A stretch of DNA of 41,025 bases from Nitrospiraceae bacterium UBA6905 (GCA_002451165.1 DKBH01000016.1:1-41025), one strand, 5' to 3'. Shown: positions 1-8,800, counted from the stretch's first letter. A program made the numbers and translations. The notes: generated by a model from the sequence alone, not told the origin.

Positions 1-135
1 CAGGGTAGATTACCCACGCGTTACTCACCCGTGCGCCACTTTACTCTCCCAGTTGCCCAGGATTTCTCGTGCGACTTGCATGTGTTAGGCACGCCGCTAG
101 CGTTCGTTCTGAGCCAGGATCAAACTCTCATTTGA
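1..135 (-). rRNA. rrs: 16S ribosomal RNA, 5' end (partial)
   Basis: Read on the minus strand this is the conserved start of bacterial 16S rRNA: the AGAGTTTGATCCTGGCTCAG box (complement of about 109-128), then the GCGGCGTGCCTAACACATGC block and the GGCGCACGGGTGAGTAACGC block. The gene runs off the left edge, so only about 135 nt are present. The mature 5' end is placed near 135 by counting back from the AGAGTTTGATC box as in E. coli and could be off by a few bases. The rest of an rRNA operon is expected to the left. Confidence 0.97.
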
Positions 136-181
136 TTCTGGTTGCTTCTTAACTCAAGAATTAACGTGACCTGCTCTATAG

Positions 182-194
182 TTTTCAAAGAACA
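182..194 (-). promoter_or_regulatory. boxA-like antitermination element in the rRNA leader
   Basis: On the minus strand the leader reads TGTTCTTTGAAAA about 50 nt before the 16S 5' end. It resembles the boxA motif (TGCTCTTTAACA type) bound by NusB/NusE in rRNA leaders. Position and sequence fit; no boxB was identified. Confidence 0.5.
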
Positions 195-288
195 GAAAGC
201 CCAGAATACCTAATCTCCTGATTTGAAAGGTACCCGGGACTTTAGCAGAAGCCAAATCAGTATGATTTAGCTTAACTGGCGAATGTTG

Positions 289-317
289 ATTATAATTATT
301 TCAAATCAACTTTGCAA
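289..317 (-). promoter_or_regulatory. rRNA operon promoter (sigma70-type)
   Basis: On the minus strand, TTGCAA (complement of 312-317), a 17-nt spacer and a consensus TATAAT (complement of 289-294) lie about 155 nt upstream of the 16S 5' end. Spacing is optimal and the area is AT-rich, as expected for a strong rRNA promoter. The remaining stretch to 452 shows AT-rich DNA and no gene. Confidence 0.75.
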
Positions 318-452
318 GTAAAATTCTATCATTTTTTTCGAATACAGTCAAAAGTCGGCAAATAGACGAAAAATATCTTATAAAATAATTTACATTGCTA
401 TTTCGCCTAAAATCACTTATTTCCTGGAAATATCAAGCTTCTTTGGCGAGAT

Positions 453-1076
453 CTATAATTCATGCACAAAAAAATTCTGCTGCCACTCATCTGCAACTGT
501 TGTCCAGTTACCGTGCCCGGGATAGAGAACCGTCTCAGGAGGCAGGGAAAGTATTCTTTTAAATGATACTTTCAGCTTTTCCACATTGCCGCCGGGGAAA
601 TCAGTCCTTCCCACTGAGCCTGCAAATACCGTATCTCCCGTAAAGACACATTTGGCCGCAGCAAGACATATCCCACCTGGGCTATGACCAGGCGTATGCA
701 TTACCCTCAGCTGCACGCTTCCGACTACGATGGGATCCCCATCTTTCACAAACTGGTCGGGGTGGGGCGGCTCAGCTATGTTAAACCCCCAGATCGCTCC
801 ATGAGATGCAGCCTGAAGATAGACCGGAAGTTCATCTACGTGGAGGAGGACCTTCGCGCCGACCTTATCTCGCAAAGCACTAATGCCGCCGGTATGATCA
901 AAATGACCATGGGTGCAGACGATAAAGCTTATCTTAAGCCCCCGGCTTTCTACAAGCTTCATGACTTTCTCCGGCTCATCGCCCGGATCAATGACAATTG
1001 CATCAAGGCACTTCTCATCGTAAACAACATAACAGTTGACCTGTAGCGGCCCTACAACAATTGTTTCTATTATCAT
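453..1076 (-). CDS. MBL-fold metallo-hydrolase (glyoxalase II-like)
   Basis: About 207 residues, the size of small glyoxalase II/YcbL-type hydrolases. The metal-binding motif THGHFDHTGG gives the HxHxDH signature around residues 56-61. Further metal ligands are suggested by HTPGHSPGG, FTGDTVFAGSVGRTD and a C-terminal YPGHG. No signal peptide is seen, so it is probably a cytoplasmic binuclear metal hydrolase acting on a thioester such as S-lactoylglutathione; the substrate cannot be read from sequence. The ATG at 1076 follows an AGAGGTG ribosome site. A GTG at 1082 would instead overlap the murJ stop. It is the downstream partner of murJ in an apparent two-gene unit. Confidence 0.9.
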   Translation of the reverse strand: MIIETIVVGPLQVNCYVVYDEKCLDAIVIDPGDEPEKVMKLVESRGLKISFIVCTHGHFDHTGGISALRDKVGAKVLLHVDELPVYLQAASHGAIWGFNIAEPPHPDQFVKDGDPIVVGSVQLRVMHTPGHSPGGICLAAAKCVFTGDTVFAGSVGRTDFPGGNVEKLKVSFKRILSLPPETVLYPGHGNWTTVADEWQQNFFVHEL

Positions 1077-1078
1077 AT

Positions 1079-2647
1079 TCACCTCTTGCCGATTTTTTTC
1101 ATAATCAATCCACGGACATACTGTATTTCTTCATTTTTCATAATCGAGGCGGAAAGAGAATAAATAATAAGGCACAGGATCATGGTTCCCAAAAGGTGTA
1201 CTGATTTTAGAAGAGTAGCACCGCTGCGGGTCCAAAAATCCCCCTGAAGGAGCATCCATCCAGCAGCTCCCATGAAAAAGGAAGACAGTGCAACCTGAAA
1301 AAAAGATCGGACGATTCTTCGTGCATCGATACGCTTCAGTTTTTTTCGAAGAAAGAAGGACAGGAGGAAAAAATTAATGAAAGATGCCAGGGAATTCGCA
1401 AGGGCTAGGCCTGAATGCATGAGCGGCCCCATAAGGATCAGGCTAAGAAGGAGGTTCGAAGCAAGTCCGATCATGGCTATCCTGACCGGCGTTTTCGTAT
1501 TCTGCATGGAATAGAACGTTGCGGTTAAGACCCTAACGCCTACAATCGACCAGATGCCAACAGCGTAAAAGAGAAGTGCCTGCGCAGTGCCCCGTGTTGC
1601 TGCATAGTCGAATTGCCCCCGCTGAAAGAGCAGGTTCACAATGGGCTCGCGAAGAGCGACGAGACCTGCCATGGATGGGACGGCGATAAAGAAAAGTAAG
1701 CGAAGGGCAAAGGAAAAATCCTCTCTCAGACGCTCAAGATCCCCCTTTACAGCATGCTCGGAAAGCGTTGGAAGAACTGCCATCCCCATTGCAACGCCAA
1801 AGATGCCTATCGGAAACTGTATAAGCCGCATAGAATAAAATAGATATGTTATGCTCCCCTGGGGCAGAAATGAAGCAAGTATGCTGCTCACGATTATGTT
1901 TATCTGTCCTACGGAAAGCGCGAGCGTAGCCGGCACCAACAGGGAAAACATTTTTTTCAACCCAGGATGCCTGAATGTGGCATCGATGCCAAGGAAATAA
2001 CCATTCTTAAAAAAAGAAGGCAACTGGAAAGCAAACTGGACGAATCCTCCCACAAGAACGCCGATGCCGGCAGCTATGATAGGCTGCCGAGTCCTAGACT
2101 CAAACCATATAATACTCATGATCAGCGTAATGTTCAGCATGGCCGGCGCCAGGGCAGGGATAAAGAATACTTTTCTCGTGTTAAGTGCCCCCATGACCAG
2201 GGCGGCAAGACTTACGAACAGCAAGAATGGGAACATAATCCTCGTCAATAAGACGGTGAGAGAGAACTTTTCGGGTGATCCGAGAAAGCCTGGAGCTATA
2301 ACCGTAACGATTGCCGGAGAGAACATTACACCCAGGAGACAGATAGCGCCGACGACAACAAGTATGAACGTAAAGGTAATCCTTACCAGTCTGCGAGCCT
2401 CGTTTTCGCCCCATCTTTCCCGATACTCCGTGAGTACAGGTATAAATGCAGACGACATGGACCCTTCTGCAAGAAGTTCTCTCAGCAGGTTCGGAATCTT
2501 GAAGGCCTGAAAGAATGTATCCGAGGTGCCGGTAGCCCCAAAGTAGAAGGCAAATATCATATCGCGCGCAAACCCAAGTATACGGCTGATAAACGTAGCT
2601 ATAGACATGAGGCCTGCAGCCTTGGCTATTTTGCTTCGAGCGTCCAT
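1079..2647 (-). CDS. murJ: MurJ lipid II flippase (MviN family)
   Basis: About 522 residues with roughly 14 hydrophobic segments, the normal size and topology for MurJ, which flips lipid II across the inner membrane for peptidoglycan synthesis. The N-terminal stretch ATFISRILGFARDMIFAFYFG is the MviN/MurJ signature. Other family-like features are FFQAFKIPNLLRELLAEG, followed by SSAFIPVLTEY, and the Arg/Lys-rich cytoplasmic ends. The start chosen is ATG 2647 (MDARSKIAKAAG), because the 14 residues gained from the TTG at 2689 are not MurJ-like. No good ribosome site precedes it. It is divergent from trpC and followed directly by the MBL-fold gene. Confidence 0.95.
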   Translation of the reverse strand: MDARSKIAKAAGLMSIATFISRILGFARDMIFAFYFGATGTSDTFFQAFKIPNLLRELLAEGSMSSAFIPVLTEYRERWGENEARRLVRITFTFILVVVGAICLLGVMFSPAIVTVIAPGFLGSPEKFSLTVLLTRIMFPFLLFVSLAALVMGALNTRKVFFIPALAPAMLNITLIMSIIWFESRTRQPIIAAGIGVLVGGFVQFAFQLPSFFKNGYFLGIDATFRHPGLKKMFSLLVPATLALSVGQINIIVSSILASFLPQGSITYLFYSMRLIQFPIGIFGVAMGMAVLPTLSEHAVKGDLERLREDFSFALRLLFFIAVPSMAGLVALREPIVNLLFQRGQFDYAATRGTAQALLFYAVGIWSIVGVRVLTATFYSMQNTKTPVRIAMIGLASNLLLSLILMGPLMHSGLALANSLASFINFFLLSFFLRKKLKRIDARRIVRSFFQVALSSFFMGAAGWMLLQGDFWTRSGATLLKSVHLLGTMILCLIIYSLSASIMKNEEIQYVRGLIMKKIGKR

Positions 2648-2694
2648 ACAGCGCTCATTATAGCAAATGAGCATCTCTTTCAGTCCCAATTATA

Positions 2695-2724
2695 TTGCAA
2701 AACTTATGTAATCCCCTTTAAAAT
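2695..2724 (+). promoter_or_regulatory. Candidate promoter of trpC, apparently leaderless
   Basis: TTGCAA (2695-2700), an 18-nt spacer and TAAAAT (2719-2724) precede the trpC ATG at 2730 by only 5 nt. No Shine-Dalgarno lies between them. If this promoter is real, transcription would begin at or next to the start codon. Confidence 0.45.
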
Positions 2725-2729
2725 TCGGC

Positions 2730-3515
2730 ATGTCTGTACTAACCAAGATCATCGACAAGAAAAGAGACCGCATACAAGAGGCTAAGGCAAGAAGAACGAT
2801 TGCAGAAGTCAAGGCGATGATCCATGACATGCCGCCAGTGCTTGACTTCAGGCGTGCCGTAGCACGGGAACGAGGGCATATACGGTTGATTGCCGAAATA
2901 AAAAAGGCCTCGCCATCAAAAGGGCTCATACGGCCTAATTTTAATCACAAATCAATAGCAGCTGTATATAAAGAAGAAAAGGTGGATGCGATCTCCGTGC
3001 TTACGGAAGAAGATTTTTTTCAGGGCAGTCTTGTATTCCTTTCTGAGGTAAAAGATATTGCTGAACTGCCGGTGCTCAGAAAAGACTTTATCATTGACGA
3101 ATACCAGATCTTTGAGGCAAGGGCAACCCGGGCAGACGCACTTCTCCTGATTGCGGCATTGCTTGAAAAAGGACAGGCTCGTGAATATCTTCATATGGCC
3201 TATGAGCTTGACATGGCAGCGCTGTTCGAAGTGCATAACCGTGATGAACTTGACATGGCGCTTACCATACAGGCGCCGATCATCGGCATCAACAACAGAG
3301 ATCTTCGGACCTTGCAGGTAGAGCTCAATACGACGCTCATCCTAAAGCAGGAGATACCAGCAGACAGGATCGTGGTGAGCGAAAGTGGCATACGGACGCG
3401 CGAAGATGTCATCAGGCTTGAAGATGCCGGAATTGACGCAATGCTGATCGGCACATCGCTTATGGAATCCTTTGACATCGGCGGGAAGATACAGGAACTG
3501 CGGGAAACGAAATAG
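2730..3515 (+). CDS. trpC: Indole-3-glycerol phosphate synthase
   Basis: 261 residues, the usual length of monofunctional TrpC, a TIM barrel that converts CdRP to indole-3-glycerol phosphate in tryptophan synthesis. Family motifs in order are AEIKKASPSKG, VLTEEDFFQGS, LRKDFIIDEYQ, GINNRDL and VVSESGI, covering the catalytic Lys/Glu residues and the phosphate-binding loop. The start MSVLTKIIDKKR fits family N-termini. There is no ribosome site, and a promoter-like box sits right upstream. It is first in a trpC-trpB2-trpF run. No trpA, trpD or trpE lies in the window. Confidence 0.97.
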   Translation: MSVLTKIIDKKRDRIQEAKARRTIAEVKAMIHDMPPVLDFRRAVARERGHIRLIAEIKKASPSKGLIRPNFNHKSIAAVYKEEKVDAISVLTEEDFFQGSLVFLSEVKDIAELPVLRKDFIIDEYQIFEARATRADALLLIAALLEKGQAREYLHMAYELDMAALFEVHNRDELDMALTIQAPIIGINNRDLRTLQVELNTTLILKQEIPADRIVVSESGIRTREDVIRLEDAGIDAMLIGTSLMESFDIGGKIQELRETK

Positions 3516-3582
3516 AAAAATGGTTGTGCTAAAATAAGCAGGACATTACCTTGCAGCACAAAAAACCAATCGGAGGGAGATC

Positions 3583-4935
3583 ATGCAGGAAACAAAAATA
3601 GTACTTCCCGACAGAGAAATACCGAAGCAGTGGTACAACATCATGGCTGATATGCCGAATCTTCCGAAGCCACCGCTGCATCCCGGGACTAAACAGCCGG
3701 TAGGTCCACAGGATCTGAGTCCCATTTTTCCCATGGCCCTTATTGAACAGGAGGTATCTACACAGCGGTGGATCGATATCCCGGAAGAGGTCATGAACAT
3801 TTACAGTTTGTGGAGGCCTTCCCCCCTCTACCGGGCTCACAGGCTAGAGGCGGCGCTCGGCACCCCTGCCAAAATCTATTATAAATATGAAGGCGTGAGC
3901 CCGGCAGGAAGCCATAAGCCGAACACGTCAATTCCGCAGGCATACTATAACAAGCAGGCTGGCATTCGGAGAATAGCTACAGAGACCGGCGCAGGCCAGT
4001 GGGGGTCTGCAATGGCACTCGCTGGGGCCATGTTCGGACTTGAGGTCACAGTATATATGGTCAAGGTAAGCTATAACCAGAAACCCTATAGAAGGATAGC
4101 CATGGAAACATGGGGAGCGACGGTACATCCCAGCCCTTCAACCATAACGAATTCGGGGAAAAAACTCCTCGAAATGGATCCCGACAATCCAGGGAGCCTC
4201 GGGATAGCGATATCCGAGGCGGTAGAGGATGCAGCAACGCATACCGACACCAATTATGCGCTTGGCTCAGTGCTGAATTATGTTCTGTTACATCAGACGG
4301 TAATCGGACTTGAGGCGAAGAAACAGTTTGAAATAGCAGGCGACTATCCTGACATCATTGTGGGATGTTGCGGCGGAGGCAGCAATCTCGGTGGCGTGTC
4401 CTTCCCGTTCCTGCACGATAAAATAAACGGTAAACAGCTGAGGGTAATAGCAGTTGAACCGATATCTTGCCCCACACTAACCAAAGGTGAATTCAGATAT
4501 GATTTTGGTGATACGGTAGGGTTGACACCACTTATGATGATGTATACGCTCGGTCATGATTTTGTGCCCCCCGGCATTCATGCGGGAGGGTTGCGGTATC
4601 ATGCTGATTCTCCGCTTGTCTGTCAGCTTTACCATGACAAGCTGATAGAGGCGATAGCCTATGGCCAGACAGCATGCTTTGAAGCAGCAGTAACCTTTGC
4701 GAAGTCTGAAGGAATTATACCGGCACCGGAAAGCTCGCATGCAATCAGGGGAGCTATCGATGAAGCGCTCAAGGCAAAAGAAGAGGGCAGGCAGAAAACA
4801 ATCTTCTTCAACCTGAGCGGGCACGGATACCTCGATCTTACGGCCTATGCCGACTATCTCGGGGGCAAGCTGGAAGACTATGCATATCCAGATGAGCTGA
4901 TCAAAGAGGCACTTAAGAAGCTTCCGGTCGTATGA
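3583..4935 (+). CDS. trpB: Tryptophan synthase beta chain, TrpB2 type
   Basis: 450 residues, about 50 longer than classical TrpB1 and typical of the TrpB2 group. The PLP lysine is K112 in GSHKPNTS, and the phosphate-binding loop is CCGGGSNLGG. The fused-length N-terminus (WYNIMADMPN) and the C-terminal FNLSGHGYLDL are TrpB2-like. It makes tryptophan from indole and serine. TrpB2 often works without tight TrpA coupling, and none is encoded here. A strong ribosome site (GGAGGGAG) precedes ATG 3583. It lies 67 nt after trpC. Confidence 0.95.
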   Translation: MQETKIVLPDREIPKQWYNIMADMPNLPKPPLHPGTKQPVGPQDLSPIFPMALIEQEVSTQRWIDIPEEVMNIYSLWRPSPLYRAHRLEAALGTPAKIYYKYEGVSPAGSHKPNTSIPQAYYNKQAGIRRIATETGAGQWGSAMALAGAMFGLEVTVYMVKVSYNQKPYRRIAMETWGATVHPSPSTITNSGKKLLEMDPDNPGSLGIAISEAVEDAATHTDTNYALGSVLNYVLLHQTVIGLEAKKQFEIAGDYPDIIVGCCGGGSNLGGVSFPFLHDKINGKQLRVIAVEPISCPTLTKGEFRYDFGDTVGLTPLMMMYTLGHDFVPPGIHAGGLRYHADSPLVCQLYHDKLIEAIAYGQTACFEAAVTFAKSEGIIPAPESSHAIRGAIDEALKAKEEGRQKTIFFNLSGHGYLDLTAYADYLGGKLEDYAYPDELIKEALKKLPVV

Positions 4936-4964
4936 CCGGTGAACACGTAATCCCGGAAAGGTAG

Positions 4965-4991
4965 GCAAAGGGTTCGAGGCGCACCCTTTGC
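4965..4991 (+). repeat. Perfect 9-bp hairpin between trpB2 and trpF
   Basis: GCAAAGGGT (4965-4973) and ACCCTTTGC (4983-4991) form a 9-bp stem with a 9-nt loop. No T-tract follows, so it is not a standard intrinsic terminator. It sits 24 nt before the trpF start and could affect mRNA stability or trpF expression. Confidence 0.5.
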
Positions 4992-5015
4992 GCGCGGACA
5001 GGGAGGTGAGGCATT

Positions 5016-5630
5016 GTGGTTAGGGTAAAGATCTGCGGTATAACAACCCCTGACGATGCCGCAGCCGCGGTCGATGGCGGCGCTGATGCCCTTGGTTTTG
5101 TTTTTTTTAGAGGAAGCCCACGTTATATTACTCCTGAGCGAGCCTATGCTATTGTTAAAGAGCTGCCTTCTTTCGTCACTACCGTTGGTGTTTTTGTCAA
5201 CGAGCAGCCTCAGGAAATTGATCGGATCACCTCTCTGGCTCGCTTGGATATTATTCAGTTACACGGGGATGAGAAACCCGAAGCATGCCGGGTTGCGAGA
5301 CGCGTAGTCAAGGCAATACGGATAAAGTCTATTGACAGTCTTGAGCCTCTCAGGAATTATAGGGAGGAGATATCGGCCTTTCTTCTTGATGCTTATGCCC
5401 CTGATTCGTTAGGAGGTACTGGTCTCATGTTCAATTGGGATATTGCCGTTGAGGCAAAGCAATTCGGCCGTATTATTCTTGCAGGGGGGCTTACGCCTGA
5501 AAATGTTCAGAAGGCAATCAGACATGTCAGGCCGTATGCCGTTGATGTGAGCAGCGGTGTTGAGCGCGTAAAGGGGAAGAAAGACCATCAAAAGTTGAAA
5601 CTCTTTATTGATCGAGCCAAGAACGTCTGA
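5016..5630 (+). CDS. trpF: Phosphoribosylanthranilate isomerase
   Basis: 204 residues, the normal TrpF length. Characteristic stretches are VKICGITTPDDA with the catalytic Cys at the start, VGVFVNEQ, IQLHGDE, FLLDAY with the catalytic Asp, LAGGLTPENV and AVDVSSGVE at the phosphate site. It catalyses the Amadori rearrangement of PRA to CdRP, the step before TrpC. The start is GTG 5016 behind an excellent GGGAGGTGAG ribosome site. It is last in the trpC-trpB2-trpF run and convergent with queF. Confidence 0.97.
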   Translation: MVRVKICGITTPDDAAAAVDGGADALGFVFFRGSPRYITPERAYAIVKELPSFVTTVGVFVNEQPQEIDRITSLARLDIIQLHGDEKPEACRVARRVVKAIRIKSIDSLEPLRNYREEISAFLLDAYAPDSLGGTGLMFNWDIAVEAKQFGRIILAGGLTPENVQKAIRHVRPYAVDVSSGVERVKGKKDHQKLKLFIDRAKNV

Positions 5631-5665
5631 ACAGAAGGTGCAACAAGCGACAAAAGATGCCTTTA

Positions 5666-6052
5666 TCACCCTGCATTCGTTGATGTTACACGGATTACGG
5701 TCTTTACATTCCCACGGGGGTTGAAGTCGCCGACTACTTCTAGGAAGCGCGGTTTCAGCTTCTTCTCGATCTCAGAGAATATCCGGTTTGTGCCTTCTTC
5801 ATGGGAGATGTGGATATCTCTGAAGGAGTTCAGGTACAGCTTAAGGGATTTCAGCTCAACGATCTTTGCATCAGGAATATACGTTATATTGATTGATGCA
5901 AAGTCAGGGTACCCTGATCGCGGACAAAGACAGCTGAATTCCGGGAAGTTGATAACTATCTCATAGTTTCGCTCCGGATTCGGGTTTTCCCATATTTCGA
6001 GCCGAGATTTTCTTATGGATTTTTCACCGTATTCCATGGGGGAATCTACCAT
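5666..6052 (-). CDS. queF: NADPH-dependent 7-cyano-7-deazaguanine reductase, QueF type I
   Basis: 128 residues from ATG 6052, matching the short (YkvM-like) QueF form that reduces preQ0 to preQ1 in queuosine synthesis. The catalytic Cys is C43 in FSCLCPRSGYPDF, with Asp50 following. ELKSLKLYLNSFR and the HEEGTNRIF stretch are the substrate and NADPH-binding signatures, and VVGDFNPRGNV is the C-terminal motif. The open frame extends 52 codons upstream, but that part is not QueF-like. No ribosome site is evident. A TACAAT box 12 nt before the start suggests a very short leader. Divergent from rho. Confidence 0.93.
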   Translation of the reverse strand: MVDSPMEYGEKSIRKSRLEIWENPNPERNYEIVINFPEFSCLCPRSGYPDFASINITYIPDAKIVELKSLKLYLNSFRDIHISHEEGTNRIFSEIEKKLKPRFLEVVGDFNPRGNVKTVIRVTSTNAG

Positions 6053-6080
6053 GCGTGAAAGGTAATTGTAAAGTGCTCCC

Positions 6081-6108
6081 TTGACAAAAATAATTTGCTT
6101 TTTGTAAT
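6081..6108 (+). promoter_or_regulatory. Promoter for rho
   Basis: Consensus TTGACA (6081-6086), a 16-nt AT-rich spacer and TGTAAT (6103-6108) lie about 100 nt upstream of the rho start. This leaves a 5' leader of roughly 97 nt. Rho genes are commonly autoregulated in the leader; no specific leader structure was identified. Confidence 0.65.
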
Positions 6109-6211
6109 TTACAAGCATAGTTCTGCAAGAGTAAGAGAACAATCCCGCGTGATAGGCAGAACCTTCCGCGAATAAAAACCCTAACGAGTAAACCCGGACG
6201 AGGAGCAATGT

Positions 6212-7471
6212 ATGGGAAACATCTCAATTTCCGAACTAAAGGATAAGACCATTGATGAGCTTACTGCTGTTGCAAAGGAACTGAAAGTGGAAGGCGCCTC
6301 GGGTCTCAGGAAACAGGACCTGATCTTCGCAATTCTTCAAGCACAGACCGAAAAGACTGGGAATGTATTCTCGGCAGGTGTCCTTGAGATCCTCCCTGAC
6401 GGGTTCGGATTCCTTAGATCTCCGGATTACAGCTATCTTCCGGGCCCAGATGATATCTACGTTTCTCCATCGCAGATTCGGCGCTTTAACCTTCGTACGG
6501 GAGATCTCATCTCGGGACAGATACGGCCGCCCAAAGAATCTGAGCGCTATTTTGCATTGCTCAAAGTTGAAGCAATAAATCATGAATCTCCCGAGGAGAA
6601 TGTCAATCGGCCGCTTTTTGATAACCTGATCCCCTACTATCCTACGGAGAGAATAAGACTGGAGTACGATCCGACCGATTATTCCACGCGTGTCATGGAT
6701 TTGATCACGCCTACCGGCATGGGACAGCGGGGAATGATCGTTGCAGCACCAAGAACCGGCAAAACTGTCCTGTTGCAGTCAATAGCGAAAGCCATCAAGA
6801 AGAACCATCGGGATATTCACCTCATCATCCTTCTCATTGATGAACGGCCGGAGGAAGTGACCGACTGGAAACGGCAGGTCTCCACTGCTGAGATCATCAG
6901 CTCAACCTTCGATGAGCCTCCTCAGCGTCATGTGCAGGTTTCGGAGATGGTTATCGAGAGGGCAAAGCGCCTTGTTGAAAGTAAAAAGAATGTGGTTATT
7001 CTCCTTGACAGTATTACACGTCTTGCACGGGCCTACAATGCAATCATGCCGACCAGTGGCAAAGTTCTGTCAGGGGGACTTGACTCCAATGCCCTGCAGA
7101 GACCGAAGCGGTTTTTTGGTGCAGCAAGGAATATTGAAAATGGCGGAAGTTTAACAATCATCGCAACAGCGCTTGTGGATACCGGAAGCAGAATGGATGA
7201 TGTCATTTTTGAAGAGTTCAAAGGAACGGGCAATATGGAACTGCATCTCGACCGGAAACTTGTCGACAAGAGGATATTCCCAACAATAGACATCAATGCT
7301 TCTGGCACGAGGAAGGAAGAGCTTCTCGTGGAGAAGGATGTCCTGAACAGAATATGGATCCTGCGAAAAGTGCTGAACTCGTTAAGCACCGTAGAGAGCA
7401 TGGAATTTCTTCTTGGGAAGCTTGCGGGGACAAAAAGCAACAAAGATTTTTTTGATATGATGAACAAATAA
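6212..7471 (+). CDS. rho: Transcription termination factor Rho
   Basis: 419 residues, matching E. coli-size Rho. The N-terminal Rho_N-like helical region (ELKDKTIDELTAVAKEL) is followed by the cold-shock/OB RNA-binding domain (ILPDGFGFLRSPDYSYLPGP, DDIYVSPSQIRRFNLRTGD). The RecA-like ATPase carries Walker A APRTGKT, Walker B VVILLDSITRLARAYN and the Q-loop/R-loop regions. It is a hexameric RNA translocase that ends transcription. The ATG at 6212 is 5 nt behind a GAGGAG ribosome site. The next gene starts 5 nt after the stop. Confidence 0.98.
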   Translation: MGNISISELKDKTIDELTAVAKELKVEGASGLRKQDLIFAILQAQTEKTGNVFSAGVLEILPDGFGFLRSPDYSYLPGPDDIYVSPSQIRRFNLRTGDLISGQIRPPKESERYFALLKVEAINHESPEENVNRPLFDNLIPYYPTERIRLEYDPTDYSTRVMDLITPTGMGQRGMIVAAPRTGKTVLLQSIAKAIKKNHRDIHLIILLIDERPEEVTDWKRQVSTAEIISSTFDEPPQRHVQVSEMVIERAKRLVESKKNVVILLDSITRLARAYNAIMPTSGKVLSGGLDSNALQRPKRFFGAARNIENGGSLTIIATALVDTGSRMDDVIFEEFKGTGNMELHLDRKLVDKRIFPTIDINASGTRKEELLVEKDVLNRIWILRKVLNSLSTVESMEFLLGKLAGTKSNKDFFDMMNK

Positions 7472-7476
7472 GGTCC

Positions 7477-7779
7477 ATGGACGATCAGCGGAGGGCCAAG
7501 AAATTCCTGTTGGGAGGTGCAATCGTCGGCGGGATCATGAGCCTCTCGATATCATTGATGATGGATATGGTATTTGCCGACTCCCTCCAGGGCACGTGGC
7601 GTGACGCCATCGCAAAAGATCTTAACACCATGTTTGCACTGGGAGTTTCTTCAGGGAGCATTGTCGTAAGCCTGGTCTTTATCGTAATTCTTGCTATTCT
7701 TGCCGCATTCGGCGCCTTTATGGGTTCCATCTTCTCCTTTTTTCTGTACAAATTCTTCGGACTTCTGGGCAGACAATGA
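7477..7779 (+). CDS. Small membrane protein of unknown function
   Basis: 100 residues with hydrophobic segments near 11-33 and 55-92, and short charged ends. I do not recognise a family. It starts 5 nt after rho (within translational-coupling distance) and ends 9 nt before the cytochrome c gene, so it is probably co-transcribed with both. The spacing pattern and Gly/Ser/Ile-rich helices suggest a subunit or accessory of a membrane complex, but this is inference. Confidence 0.75.
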   Translation: MDDQRRAKKFLLGGAIVGGIMSLSISLMMDMVFADSLQGTWRDAIAKDLNTMFALGVSSGSIVVSLVFIVILAILAAFGAFMGSIFSFFLYKFFGLLGRQ

Positions 7780-7788
7780 GGGAAGAGC

Positions 7789-8667
7789 TTGCCTGATAGC
7801 GCCCACGGGTTTGTCCGTTTCATAGAAGAGAACAAGAAAGCCATTGTAATCCTGCTTTTCTTGATCACCATCACCGGCGGCATTCTTGCATATCGGTATT
7901 ATCGTTATACCCGCGAAGACCCGAACTTTTGCATGTCCTGTCATCTCATGCAGGAGGCATTCAAGACCTGGCAGGAAGGTAAGCACCGCGATTATTCTTG
8001 TCAGGTATGCCACACCATGACACTTCTTGAACAGAACAAGATGCTGCTTTCCTTCGTGGTAAAGGGTAACAAGACGATCAAGCAGAAGCATGGAAGGATC
8101 TCGCCCTGGGATGCCTGCCGGACGTGTCATGTCTCTGATATTGCCCAGGGATCCAAGAGTCTGAGCAATTCCTATGGACATGCGCGACATGTCTTTATGG
8201 AGCACATCAGCTGCGGGAGGTGCCACTTCGGCAATCTGCATAAGTTCAGGCCCAACGAGAAGGCCTGTTCCGATTGCCATGCGGACAGGATGATTCACGG
8301 CATGGGCATGGAAGCACTCTCCTGCTTGAACTGTCATAACTACGGCGAAAAGTCACCAAAGATGATCACCAATGACCGGTGTTTGAGGTGCCACAAGAGT
8401 CTGACTGAAAAGAATGTCATGTCATCACTGAAATGCTTTGACTGTCATCAGCCGCATGGAAAGATCAAGCTGTCCAGCCAGGACTGTCTGAAGAACTGCC
8501 ACGGCAACGAAACAAGAGTGGGACAACATAACCTGCATATGACCAAGGCCGGACTGCAGTGCCTCGACTGCCACAAGGCTCATCGCTGGACAGTCGGCAA
8601 GGAGCAGGCGAAAATCCTCTGTGTCAAGTGCCACAAGCTGAAAGACCCGGCAACCTTCATCTACTGA
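7789..8667 (+). CDS. Membrane-anchored multihaem cytochrome c (11 haem-type motifs)
   Basis: 292 residues with one uncleaved N-terminal anchor (about 18-35) and a periplasmic body. There are ten CXXCH motifs (starting at 48, 71, 110, 142, 160, 179, 198, 216, 258 and 278) and one CX3CH at 233-238 (CLKNCH). The first haem region (NFCMSCHLMQEAF) resembles NapC/NirT quinol-dehydrogenase anchors; the rest is more like decahaem electron carriers. It probably moves electrons between the quinone pool and periplasmic or extracellular partners. The start is TTG 7789 behind a GAGGGAAGAG ribosome site. It follows the rho/small-membrane-protein pair closely. Confidence 0.93.
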   Translation: MPDSAHGFVRFIEENKKAIVILLFLITITGGILAYRYYRYTREDPNFCMSCHLMQEAFKTWQEGKHRDYSCQVCHTMTLLEQNKMLLSFVVKGNKTIKQKHGRISPWDACRTCHVSDIAQGSKSLSNSYGHARHVFMEHISCGRCHFGNLHKFRPNEKACSDCHADRMIHGMGMEALSCLNCHNYGEKSPKMITNDRCLRCHKSLTEKNVMSSLKCFDCHQPHGKIKLSSQDCLKNCHGNETRVGQHNLHMTKAGLQCLDCHKAHRWTVGKEQAKILCVKCHKLKDPATFIY

Positions 8668-8800
8668 AAAATAAGAGGAAGAAAAACTTATATAGAAGCT
8701 TTACACAGATAAAGTGCCTGTATTCGATTCCCACCATCTTAACCTCAGCTCATTTTCTTGAGACGATAGCTGGAATAAGAGTCTTTTTTAATAATGGTGC

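Noticed and set aside
2181..2414. Long frames antisense to murJ and to the KS genes
   Set aside because: They are shadows of well-supported genes on the other strand, with no start signals of their own.
4965..4991. tRNA-like GGTTCGAG near the trpB2-trpF gap
   Set aside because: It is the loop side of a simple 9-bp hairpin; no cloverleaf arms or acceptor stem can be drawn.
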